A stretch of DNA of 12,546 nt from JAGVWT01 sp964538405 (GTDB lineage Archaea > Nanobdellota > Nanobdellia > Pacearchaeales > GW2011-AR1), in contig CAZIET010000017.1 of the NCBI GenBank assembly GCA_964538405.1, positions 1 through 12,546 on the forward strand, given 5' to 3'. A program made the translations under genes and the position numbers. The notes beneath the pieces were generated by a model. That model did no database searches. It was not told the DNA's origin and saw only the letters and a program-made list of their open reading frames with translations. Positions 5,145 to 12,032 of the stretch are shown here, piece by piece (positions within the stretch are counted from its first letter, which is position 1; each line of letters begins with the position of its first letter).

Positions 5145-5500
5145 AAAAGCAAAAAGATGATTTGGTTCATTTGAGATTTGATTATGTGGATGCACTTAAT
5201 TCTGTAAGGGACATTCTATATATGCAAAGAAGTCTTATGATGATGGCAAAAAAACTTAGGGAATATAACTCCTTAAAAAAGGAAGAAAATAAGATAAAAC
5301 TTAAACTGCATGACAAAACATCAGACGCAAAAAGGATACTTAATAAATTGCAAAAAGCGTTACCTAAAGTAAAATCTCCAAAAGTTGTAAAAGTGCATGA
5401 AGAAAGAAAAATAGGGGAAATTAGGGATGATGGAAATATAGAGCAGCAGCTTCAGGATATACAGAAAAGACTTGGCTCCTTAGCAAATCAAAAATTTTAA
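5141..5500 (+). CDS. Small coiled-coil partner protein, function unknown
   Basis: This 119-aa basic protein is almost entirely helical. A strongly patterned N-terminal segment (about residues 8-60, including DYVDALNSVRDILYMQRSLM at 14-33) is followed by a Lys-rich region (about 61-85) and a short C-terminal helix (about 98-114). There is no signal, membrane segment or enzyme motif. The ATG overlaps the previous stop as ATGA with no Shine-Dalgarno sequence, which suggests coupled synthesis with the preceding coiled-coil protein and hence a joint complex. The gene ends 23 bases before alaS, whose own TATA-like element overlaps this stop codon, so alaS may be transcribed both from here and separately. 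I do not recognise the family. Confidence 0.8.
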   Translation: MKKQKDDLVHLRFDYVDALNSVRDILYMQRSLMMMAKKLREYNSLKKEENKIKLKLHDKTSDAKRILNKLQKALPKVKSPKVVKVHEERKIGEIRDDGNIEQQLQDIQKRLGSLANQKF

Positions 5501-5502
5501 AA
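5486..5502 (+). promoter_or_regulatory. alaS: BRE/TATA-like element for alaS overlapping the upstream stop codon
   Basis: AATCAAAAA (5486-5494) followed by TTTTAAAA (5495-5502) is centred about 26 nt before the alaS ATG at 5524 and covers the stop codon at 5498-5500. It allows a separate leaderless alaS transcript. Confidence 0.5.
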
Positions 5503-5523
5503 CTGCTCTTTCTTTCGGAATGT

Positions 5524-7353
5524 ATGATAACAAGAAAAGAACTTATAAGGAAATGTCTGAAATTTTTCGAGTCAAAAAAGCACAAAGTCATACCTTCTGC
5601 TTCTCTGATTCCAGAAAATGATCCCACAGTATTATTCACAACGGCAGGAATGCATCCATTGGTTCCTTATCTTTTAGGGCAAAAACACCCATTGGGAAAA
5701 AGAATTGCTAATGTGCAAAAATGTATAAGAACAACTGACATAGATGAAGTTGGTGATACTGCCCACCATACTTTCTTTGAAATGTTGGGTAACTGGAGTT
5801 TTGGGGATTATTTCAAGAAAGAAGCAATTGAATGGAGTTTTGAATTTTTAACAAAAGAACTGAAAATTCCAAAAGAAAGATTAGCTGTTAGTGTCTTCAA
5901 GGGTGATGAAGATGCTCCAAAAGATGAGGAAGCAGCAAAAATATGGGAAAAATTAGGAATAAAAAAAGAAAGAATTGTATTTTTACCAAAGAAAGACAAT
6001 TGGTGGGGTCCAGCTGGTGCAACAGGACCCTGTGGACCAGACACTGAAATGTTTTATTGGAAATCTCAGAATACAAAACCTCCAAAAAAGTTCAATCCTG
6101 AGGATAAAAACTGGGTAGAAATATGGAATGATGTTTTCATGCAATATGTCAAGACAAAGGATGGAAAATTCATTGAGGCTTCACAAAAAAATGTAGATAC
6201 TGGAATGGGTGTTGAAAGAACAGTCGCTGTCCTTAACGGATTAGAAGATAATTATCTCGGAGATTCTTTCAAGCCAATCATAGAAAAAATTTTAGAGATC
6301 TCAAATGGCTTTAAATCTTACAATAATAACGAGAGAGTTAGAATAATTGCAGACCACATAAAAGCCTCAGTCTTTATCATTGCAGAAGGGGTAACTCCAA
6401 GTAATACCGAAAGGGGATATGTTGTAAGAAGATTAATTAGAAGAGCAGTAAGACACGGAATAAAAATAAGCTTAAAGGATTTTACAGATAAAGTTGCAGA
6501 AGCAGTTTTTGATATTTATGAAGAAAATTACTCTGAATTAAAAGAGAATAAAGAAAAGATATTAGAAGTGTTAAGATTAGAAGAAAAGAAATTCAATGAG
6601 ACCTTAGATAAAGGCCTAAGGGTATTTGATAAAAAAGTACAATCAAGTATAGAAGAAGAGATAAGGAGAGTTGGAGGGACAAAGAATTATGATCACACAA
6701 AAATAAAAAGTTTTGGGACAATATCGGGAAAAGAAGCATTCCTTTTATACCAGTCTTATGGATTTCCTTTCGAGTTAATAGAAGAAGAAGCTAAAAATAG
6801 AAAGTTTAAAGTAAATATTAAAAAACTTAAAAAAGATTTTGAATCTGAACAGGAAAAGCATCAGGAATTATCAAGAACAGCAACAAAGGGAAAATTCGCT
6901 GCAGGACTCGCAGACCATTCAGAGCAATCAACAAAATACCATACGGCAACGCATATGCTCCACAAGGCATTAAAAGTAATTCTTGGGGAGGAAGTCCAGC
7001 AAATGGGAAGTAATATTACACCAGAAAGATTAAGATTTGATTTTAATTTTCCAAGAAAACTAACTAATGAAGAGATAAAGAAAATAGAAGACTTAATCAA
7101 CAAAGAAATAAAAAAGAAACTTCGAGTAAGCTATGAAGAAATGCCATATGAAAAAGCAATAAAATCAGGAGCTTTGTCTTATTTTAGAGAAAGATATCCT
7201 CCAATAGTAAAGGTTTACAGTGTTGGAGATTATTCAAAGGAAATCTGCACAGGGCCACATGTTGAAAATACTTCAACGATGGGAAAATTTAAAATTACTA
7301 AAGAGGAAGCAGTTTCTGCAGGCGTTAGAAGAATAAAGGCTATCCTAGAATAG
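5524..7353 (+). CDS. alaS: Alanyl-tRNA synthetase, bacterial-type, short form lacking the C-terminal DHHA1/C-Ala part
   Basis: AlaRS charges tRNA-Ala with alanine and hydrolyses mischarged Ser- or Gly-tRNA-Ala. The catalytic core is complete: VQKCIRTTDIDEVGD (64-78), motif 2 FFEMLGNWSFGDYF (84-97), WWGPAGATGPCGPDTE (160-175) and motif 3 GMGVER (227-232), followed by the helical tRNA-binding region and ISGKEAFLLYQSYGFP (400-415). The editing domain has its four metal ligands: H473 and H477 (HTATH), C575 and H579 (CTGPH). The protein stops at 609 residues, right after the editing domain, whereas typical AlaRS is about 870-900 residues and continues into a DHHA1-type C-Ala domain. The motif wording is bacterial rather than archaeal, suggesting transfer, perhaps from Patescibacteria (CPR). 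The downstream bases hold no C-Ala remnant, so this looks like a stable short form. Confidence 0.97.
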   Translation: MITRKELIRKCLKFFESKKHKVIPSASLIPENDPTVLFTTAGMHPLVPYLLGQKHPLGKRIANVQKCIRTTDIDEVGDTAHHTFFEMLGNWSFGDYFKKEAIEWSFEFLTKELKIPKERLAVSVFKGDEDAPKDEEAAKIWEKLGIKKERIVFLPKKDNWWGPAGATGPCGPDTEMFYWKSQNTKPPKKFNPEDKNWVEIWNDVFMQYVKTKDGKFIEASQKNVDTGMGVERTVAVLNGLEDNYLGDSFKPIIEKILEISNGFKSYNNNERVRIIADHIKASVFIIAEGVTPSNTERGYVVRRLIRRAVRHGIKISLKDFTDKVAEAVFDIYEENYSELKENKEKILEVLRLEEKKFNETLDKGLRVFDKKVQSSIEEEIRRVGGTKNYDHTKIKSFGTISGKEAFLLYQSYGFPFELIEEEAKNRKFKVNIKKLKKDFESEQEKHQELSRTATKGKFAAGLADHSEQSTKYHTATHMLHKALKVILGEEVQQMGSNITPERLRFDFNFPRKLTNEEIKKIEDLINKEIKKKLRVSYEEMPYEKAIKSGALSYFRERYPPIVKVYSVGDYSKEICTGPHVENTSTMGKFKITKEEAVSAGVRRIKAILE

Positions 7354-7363
7354 ATTCACAAAT

Positions 7364-7372
7364 CTTTTAAAT
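7364..7372 (+). promoter_or_regulatory. TATA-like element fixing the start of the orphan gene
   Basis: CTTTTAAAT (7364-7372) is centred about 24 nt before the ATG at 7392. It overlaps an alternative ATG at 7371, which it therefore argues against. Confidence 0.45.
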
Positions 7373-7391
7373 GAAGAATTTAGTTATTTTT

Positions 7392-7862
7392 ATGATAGAT
7401 TTAAATGATTTGATTAGAAAAGGAACATTCGGAAGCCGTTTTCTAAGTTTAACACAACCTCAAAGTTACCTTTGTGCAAATGTCGCAGACTTCATAGAGA
7501 ATTCAAATAGTGTTAAGCCTACAACAAACCTTCTACCTCAATTGTACTATTTTGATACGAAAATAAAAGGTGCGGCTTTGATTCTTTTTTCTGAGCTAGA
7601 TTTTAGATTCGCAGAAAACCATGAAAAAGGAAGTTTATCCGATAATAGTGGTTCTTTAGAAGTAAATTTAAAACCCCTAAACTCACGGAGGAGAAGAAAT
7701 TTGAGAAATAATTTAAGACTTTACCATCCGGCATTAATTTTTAGACTACACGACCGTACTTTAGGATTACATTTTTACTTTAATTATTCAGAAAATAAAA
7801 TGATTGGTCAAGTAGATGAAGTAGCAGAAAAAAAAGGCTTGGGAAAATTGGCACTTGCCTAA
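7392..7862 (+). CDS. Hypothetical protein, no recognised family
   Basis: I do not recognise this 156-aa protein. It has no signal peptide or membrane helix. The first half mixes short helices and strands, with a hydrophobic strand GAALILFSELDFRF (60-73). It is followed by an acidic/Ser stretch, a basic patch with RRRR at 99-102, and strand-like segments PALIFRLH (113-120) and LGLHFYFNYSE (124-134), ending in a Lys-rich helix. The alternation suggests an alpha/beta or beta-sandwich fold, and the Arg patch could bind nucleic acid (weak inference). An in-frame ATG at 7371 would add seven residues, but the TATA-like element sits there. Its stop overlaps that of the convergent transglutaminase-like gene by four bases (7859-7862). 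A real gene is supported by the intact frame and tight packing. Confidence 0.7.
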   Translation: MIDLNDLIRKGTFGSRFLSLTQPQSYLCANVADFIENSNSVKPTTNLLPQLYYFDTKIKGAALILFSELDFRFAENHEKGSLSDNSGSLEVNLKPLNSRRRRNLRNNLRLYHPALIFRLHDRTLGLHFYFNYSENKMIGQVDEVAEKKGLGKLALA

Positions 7863-8896
7863 CCAATCTGATATTCTCCATCCAAACCGTATTTTTCTTT
7901 TAGTTTATTATATTTCCATTGATAGTAAAAATTCAACTTTCCAGTTTCTTCAATACTCTTTCTTATTTTCATCATAGCTTTGGCATCTCCTTGTTCTGAA
8001 ATTCTTCCTAAAGATTTTCCTTCAGAGATTTTTAATACTTCAGGCATTGACTGCAATTTTACTCCACCAGAATAGGCCAAAGTATTATCTGAAATTATTG
8101 CTGGCCCAGAAGTTTCAACAAAACAATATCCTGTATCTTTCCAATCATTTGAAGAACATTTTATTCCAACAGACTCATGGTTTTCTGCATGATTATAGAA
8201 AATTGTGGTTTCAAACCCTAATTCCTTCAATAAAAACGCAAGCAATTCTGATTTTTCTCCACAAAGTCCTTCCATTTCATAAAGTACTTCATAAGGATAT
8301 CTGGTATAAGCAATATTTTGGCTTCCAAATCTTGTTGTTTTGTTTGATTCCCCCCAAAGAATATTTTGTACTATGCTTGTAGCAATCCTTGCCTGATCCT
8401 CTTTATTATCAGCAGTATTTTGTATTTCAACAACCAAAGAAAGCAACAATTCTCTTTGGACCGATTGATTGATTATTTTTATCTTAAAATCTTCTCTTGA
8501 AGGAGTTTCATTTCCACTATAGTGTATCTGTCTTGATAATTTCCCAAAATATTGATAGGCATCCTCATATACAACAAAGCTAATACTTTTCTCCGTTCCA
8601 TCTAATCTATATTTCAAATTGATGGTTTTTGGATTTTGGTTAAAATCAGAAGTACAGGAACTTCCATTTATCTCCTTGCCTTCTGGACAGCCGCAATCAA
8701 GTGAATTTTCAACAATATTTCCTTTTTGACAATAATATGGTTTGTTTACCGAACATTCCCCATAAGAAGTTTCATCCCCGCAATTAAAACCAGGTTTGCT
8801 AAACAGATTAACATATGCTAGGACACCAATCAGTATTAACAAAGCAACTGGAATAAGCAGGAAAAATTTATTCTCCAAACCCCTTTTTGACTTCAT
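7859..8896 (-). CDS. Anchored or secreted transglutaminase-like (papain-fold) protein with Cys-rich N-terminal domain
   Basis: The 345-aa product starts with a basic stretch and a hydrophobic helix (about residues 11-30), a signal or anchor. A small Cys-rich domain follows (C39, C48, C56, C68, C70, C81: six cysteines, three possible disulfides), supporting an extracytoplasmic location. The transglutaminase-like core covers about 165-265, with EGLCGEKSELLAFLLKELG (209-227) giving nucleophile C212, then NHESVG (239-244) giving H240, and CFVETSGP (258-265), where E261 sits at the usual Asp position of the Cys-His-Asp triad. It may act as a peptidase or amidase on cell-surface proteins; crosslinking is less likely. 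The last 60 residues are helical. A TATA-like TTTTATAATATACT (8911-8924, minus) lies about 24 nt upstream, so the mRNA is probably leaderless. Confidence 0.85.
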   Translation of the reverse strand: MKSKRGLENKFFLLIPVALLILIGVLAYVNLFSKPGFNCGDETSYGECSVNKPYYCQKGNIVENSLDCGCPEGKEINGSSCTSDFNQNPKTINLKYRLDGTEKSISFVVYEDAYQYFGKLSRQIHYSGNETPSREDFKIKIINQSVQRELLLSLVVEIQNTADNKEDQARIATSIVQNILWGESNKTTRFGSQNIAYTRYPYEVLYEMEGLCGEKSELLAFLLKELGFETTIFYNHAENHESVGIKCSSNDWKDTGYCFVETSGPAIISDNTLAYSGGVKLQSMPEVLKISEGKSLGRISEQGDAKAMMKIRKSIEETGKLNFYYQWKYNKLKEKYGLDGEYQIG

Positions 8897-8910
8897 TAAT
8901 AATCTAATGT

Positions 8911-8930
8911 AGTATATTATAAAAGATTAA
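8911..8930 (-). promoter_or_regulatory. TATA-like promoter of the transglutaminase-like gene
   Basis: On the minus strand TTTTATAATATACT (8911-8924) lies between leuS and this gene, centred about 24 nt before the ATG at 8896. It implies the gene is not only read through from leuS. Confidence 0.5.
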
Positions 8931-11399
8931 TCATTCAAGATAAATCCCTGGTTTTCCTGGCTTTGCATTCTTGGATTTTCCTTCAGGATCGTGTTTTTTG
9001 GGATCATTGGAAGCATAAACTTCAATTTCTAAGTTTGTTCTTTTCTGGATCGAACTAATTGAATCCTTTATCATGCCTTTTTCTTTTGGAATAACATAAA
9101 TGAAAGCCTTTGTAACTTCTTTACCTTTCTCTTTTATTATTCTTACAACATTGTTGATATCACTTATTATCTTTTCAATTGCCTGCTCTTCCTTTTCAAG
9201 ATTTTCATCTATTTTCTTTTCATCTGCTTCTGGCCAATCTTCAAGACTGATTAATCCCTTGTTTCCAAGTTTTTCCCAAAATTCTTCAGCCAAATGTGGC
9301 ATGAATGGGGAAATTATTTTTATGTATTTTTCCAGTTCGGCCCTTCCAATTTCCTGGTCAATTAAAAAATCAAATAGATCTCTTATTTTTATTATTGCCA
9401 GATTATATCTTAGATTATCGATATCTTCTGTTACTTCTTTTACAGTTTTGTTTACTTTGCTTAAAACTCTTGGATTTGATTTTGATGGTTTTGTTGAAGA
9501 CAGATATTCAGCCAATTTATTCACAAATTTCACAGTTCCACTTATTCCTTCGTCACTCCACTCTCTTTCTTTGTCTGGTGCGGCATTTGACATCAAAAAT
9601 AATCTGGCAGAATCAACCCCATACTTGTCTGAAACTTCTTCGGGAGGAACCACATTTCCTTTTGACTTTGACATTTTAACTCCATCTTTGTTAAGCATGC
9701 CTTGATTGAACAATCTAGTAAAAGGTTCATCAAAATTCAAGAGTTTCATGTCCCTCAAAACTTTTGTAAAAAATCTGGCATATATCAAATGCAATGTCGC
9801 GTGTTCAGTCCCTCCGGTGTAAAAGTCCACAGGCATCCAATAATTTACTTTCTTCTTGTCAAATATTTCGTTTTCATTTTTGGAATCGGTGTACCTTAAA
9901 TAATACCAAGAGGAATCAAAGAATGTGTCCATGGTATCTGTTTCTCTTCTTGCTTTTGATTTGCAATTTGGACATTTGACTTCTAAGAATTCCTTGTTTG
10001 TTTCAAGGGGATTTCCTTTTCCAAAAACAACTTTTTCAGGCAATTTAACAGGCAAATCTTTTTCTGGAATGGGAACAATACCACATTTTTCACAGTAAAT
10101 CATAGGAATTGGAGTCCCCCAATATCTTTGTCTTGAAACAAGCCAATCTTTTAATTTAAACTGAACAATTCTTTTTCCAATTCTTTTTTCTATAAGGAAA
10201 TCTGTAATTTTCTTTTTTGCTTCTTCGCTTTCCATTCCATCAAATTGTCTTGAGTTAAGCATAATTCCAGGCTCGGTGATTGCCCCACCGTATCCCTTTA
10301 ACATAGGCGTATGAATCTGTTTCGGTTTTATTACTGGAATTATTCCCATTCCGTATTTTTCTGCAAACTCAAAATCTCTTTGATCATGTGCGGGAACAGC
10401 CATAACCATTCCACTTCCATAATCAGCAAGGACAAAATTTCCAGCCCAAACGGGGATTTTCTCTCCAGTGATTGGATGCTTTGCATACGAGCCAGTAAAG
10501 ACGCCTTCCTTTTCCGTTTTTTCAATGTCCTCCTGCTTCACGCCCTTTATCTTCTTCAAGAACTCTTCAACTTTCTTTTTTTCTGTTTTTGTTACAAGTT
10601 CCATAAGTTTTGGATGCTGTGTAGAAACAACCATAAAAGTAACCCCATAAATTGTGTCTGGTCTTGTTGTGAAGACTTTCCACTTTCCCCCATTTATTTC
10701 AAAATCAATTTCAGTTCCATGGGATTTTCCAATCCAATTCCTTTGCATAGCTTTTATTTTTTCAGGCCATTCAAGAGTGTCAATTTTTTCCAAGAGTTCA
10801 TCAGCATATTCTGTGGTTTTGATAAACCATTGCTCAAGATTTTTCACAAACACTTCAGTATCTTCATGCCTCCAACACTTTCCATTGATAACTTGTTCAT
10901 TTGCTAAGACAGTGTCACATTTAGGACACCAATTGACCGGAGCTTTTTTTCTGTATGCAAGTCCTTTTTCAAACATCTTCAGGAAAATCCATTGATTCCA
11001 CTTATAGTAATTGATATCATGACTCCACAATACTCTGGACCAATCGTAGCTTAATCCAAGCATTTTCAGCTGTCGCGTATAATTCTTCTTCGCATCATCT
11101 GTATACTTTTTGGGAAGAGTATTCGATTTAATGGCCGCATTTTCAGCAGGTAATCCAAAAGAATCAAATCCCATTGGATGCAAAACATTTAGACCTTTCA
11201 TTTTCATGAATCTCGTGCGAATGTCTCCAATAATATAATTAAGAGCGTGCCCCATATGCAAACCGGTGGAACTTGGATAGGGATACATTTCTAAAATGTA
11301 ATATTTCTTTTTTTTCGAGTCTTCTTTTACCTCAAAAACTTTCTTTTCTTCCCATTTCTTCTGCCATTTAGATTCAATTTTCTTAAAATCGTAAGCCAT
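8931..11399 (-). CDS. leuS: Leucyl-tRNA synthetase, bacterial-type
   Basis: LeuRS attaches leucine to tRNA-Leu and edits errors. The 822-aa sequence has the HIGH-type motif HMGH (48-51) after EMYPYPSSTGL, and the class I signature KMSKS at 575-579. A zinc cluster is formed by C158, C161, C175 and H178, and a second Cys pair set (CEKCG and CPNCK) precedes the DTMDTFFDSSWYYLRY stretch. The CP1 editing domain shows TTRPDT (244-249) and MAVPAHDQRDFEFA (333-346), with D338 the expected editing Asp. Motif wording (HPMGFDSFGLPAENAA, 74-89) and domain order are bacterial; archaeal LeuRS is of the distinct IleRS-like arrangement and usually over 900 aa. So this gene, like alaS, was probably acquired. 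The C-terminus ends PGKPGIYLE rather than in the usual bacterial C-terminal sequence. It appears to be a complete, active enzyme. Confidence 0.97.
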   Translation of the reverse strand: MAYDFKKIESKWQKKWEEKKVFEVKEDSKKKKYYILEMYPYPSSTGLHMGHALNYIIGDIRTRFMKMKGLNVLHPMGFDSFGLPAENAAIKSNTLPKKYTDDAKKNYTRQLKMLGLSYDWSRVLWSHDINYYKWNQWIFLKMFEKGLAYRKKAPVNWCPKCDTVLANEQVINGKCWRHEDTEVFVKNLEQWFIKTTEYADELLEKIDTLEWPEKIKAMQRNWIGKSHGTEIDFEINGGKWKVFTTRPDTIYGVTFMVVSTQHPKLMELVTKTEKKKVEEFLKKIKGVKQEDIEKTEKEGVFTGSYAKHPITGEKIPVWAGNFVLADYGSGMVMAVPAHDQRDFEFAEKYGMGIIPVIKPKQIHTPMLKGYGGAITEPGIMLNSRQFDGMESEEAKKKITDFLIEKRIGKRIVQFKLKDWLVSRQRYWGTPIPMIYCEKCGIVPIPEKDLPVKLPEKVVFGKGNPLETNKEFLEVKCPNCKSKARRETDTMDTFFDSSWYYLRYTDSKNENEIFDKKKVNYWMPVDFYTGGTEHATLHLIYARFFTKVLRDMKLLNFDEPFTRLFNQGMLNKDGVKMSKSKGNVVPPEEVSDKYGVDSARLFLMSNAAPDKEREWSDEGISGTVKFVNKLAEYLSSTKPSKSNPRVLSKVNKTVKEVTEDIDNLRYNLAIIKIRDLFDFLIDQEIGRAELEKYIKIISPFMPHLAEEFWEKLGNKGLISLEDWPEADEKKIDENLEKEEQAIEKIISDINNVVRIIKEKGKEVTKAFIYVIPKEKGMIKDSISSIQKRTNLEIEVYASNDPKKHDPEGKSKNAKPGKPGIYLE

Positions 11400-11419
11400 A
11401 AAATGAAGACAAAAAATAG

Positions 11420-11435
11420 ATTTAAATTATTTGTT
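11420..11435 (-). promoter_or_regulatory. leuS: BRE/TATA-like promoter of leuS overlapping the hydrolase stop
   Basis: On the minus strand AACAAAT (11429-11435) and AATTTAAA (11421-11428) precede the leuS ATG at 11399 by about 25 nt. The element overlaps the stop codon (11427-11429) of the upstream hydrolase gene, so leuS has its own start of transcription in addition to possible read-through. Confidence 0.5.
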
Positions 11436-11981
11436 ATTAAAGACCATATCTAGCAACTCTGGAATTTTAGGTGATTCCTTGATACCGAAGTGTTTTTTAT
11501 TATTATATATTTTGAAATTGGCCTTTAGTCCTTTAGCATTCTCCTCTCCGTTGGAAAAAGGAACTATGTGGTCGTCCTTAGAATGAATCACAACAAAATC
11601 ACTACAATGTAATATTATCTTTTCAAAATCATAACCTCTTTTTGTATAAAAACCATTTCCATCATTATCTCTTTTTTCAAGACTTCCAGAATTGGTTCCA
11701 ATTAGAATAACTTTCTTAACCTTTCTCTCTTTAGGTAGTTTTTCAAGCCACCGCAAGATTGCAACACCCCCTCTTGAATGACCCACCAAAACAGTATTTT
11801 CATCAGGACTAGTATTATCTATTTCTTTTAACCATTCATTTATTTCTGGGTTTTTAGGATTAGGAAGCTCTGGAGCAAAAACTTCAATTTTTCTTTTCTT
11901 CACTTCATCAACAAACCATGGATACCATTTATCATTAGGAGTTGCACTTTTCCCGTGAATTAAAACAACCTTACTAATCAT
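11427..11981 (-). CDS. RBBP9/YdeN-like alpha/beta serine hydrolase
   Basis: This 184-aa soluble protein has a compact alpha/beta-hydrolase fold with no lid domain. It shows VLIHG (6-10), WYPWF (19-23), the nucleophile elbow GHSRGG (67-72, S69), an acid site SKDDHIVPF (134-142, probably D137) and the catalytic histidine in KKHFG (162-166, H164). This order and size match the RBBP9/YdeN family (COG3545-like) of small serine hydrolases, whose substrates are mostly unknown. An in-frame TTG at 11990 exists, but ATG 11981 is preferred because the TATA-like element at 12003-12011 is about 26 nt away. It sits upstream of leuS on the same strand and is divergent from endA, sharing a promoter element with the latter. 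No functional link to tRNA genes is evident. Confidence 0.88.
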   Translation of the reverse strand: MISKVVLIHGKSATPNDKWYPWFVDEVKKRKIEVFAPELPNPKNPEINEWLKEIDNTSPDENTVLVGHSRGGVAILRWLEKLPKERKVKKVILIGTNSGSLEKRDNDGNGFYTKRGYDFEKIILHCSDFVVIHSKDDHIVPFSNGEENAKGLKANFKIYNNKKHFGIKESPKIPELLDMVFNNK

Positions 11982-12001
11982 TAAAATCAAAAGGTTAACA
12001 A

Positions 12002-12012
12002 CTTTTAAATAT
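12002..12012. promoter_or_regulatory. Shared symmetrical TATA-like element for the hydrolase and endA
   Basis: CTTTTAAATAT contains the self-complementary TTTAAA (12004-12009). Its centre is 26-27 nt before the endA ATG at 12033 and 25-26 nt before the divergent hydrolase ATG at 11981. It is the best TATA candidate for both genes in the 51-bp gap, suggesting one bidirectional leaderless promoter. Confidence 0.55.
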
Positions 12013-12032
12013 TGCTTTCCTCATTTACATAC

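Noticed and set aside
4689..5170. Two minus-strand open frames of 123 and 118 aa
   Set aside because: Antisense to the charged coiled-coil gene; their hydrophobicity is the usual mirror of Lys/Glu codons.
7354..7392. Possible frameshift separating alaS from a lost C-terminal domain
   Set aside because: The stop at 7351-7353 is followed by a TATA-like element and an unrelated gene; no reading frame downstream shows DHHA1/C-Ala features, so truncation by sequencing error is not supported.
9100..9705. 201-aa and 124-aa open frames on the plus strand
   Set aside because: Both are antisense to the C-terminal part of leuS, with low-complexity Ser/Phe/Leu content and no promoter or motif.
10311..10907. 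198-aa open frame on the plus strand
   Set aside because: It lies wholly antisense to the CP1 and N-terminal region of leuS, whose motifs are intact; the Phe/Ser/Cys-rich composition is typical of a reverse-strand shadow in AT-rich DNA.
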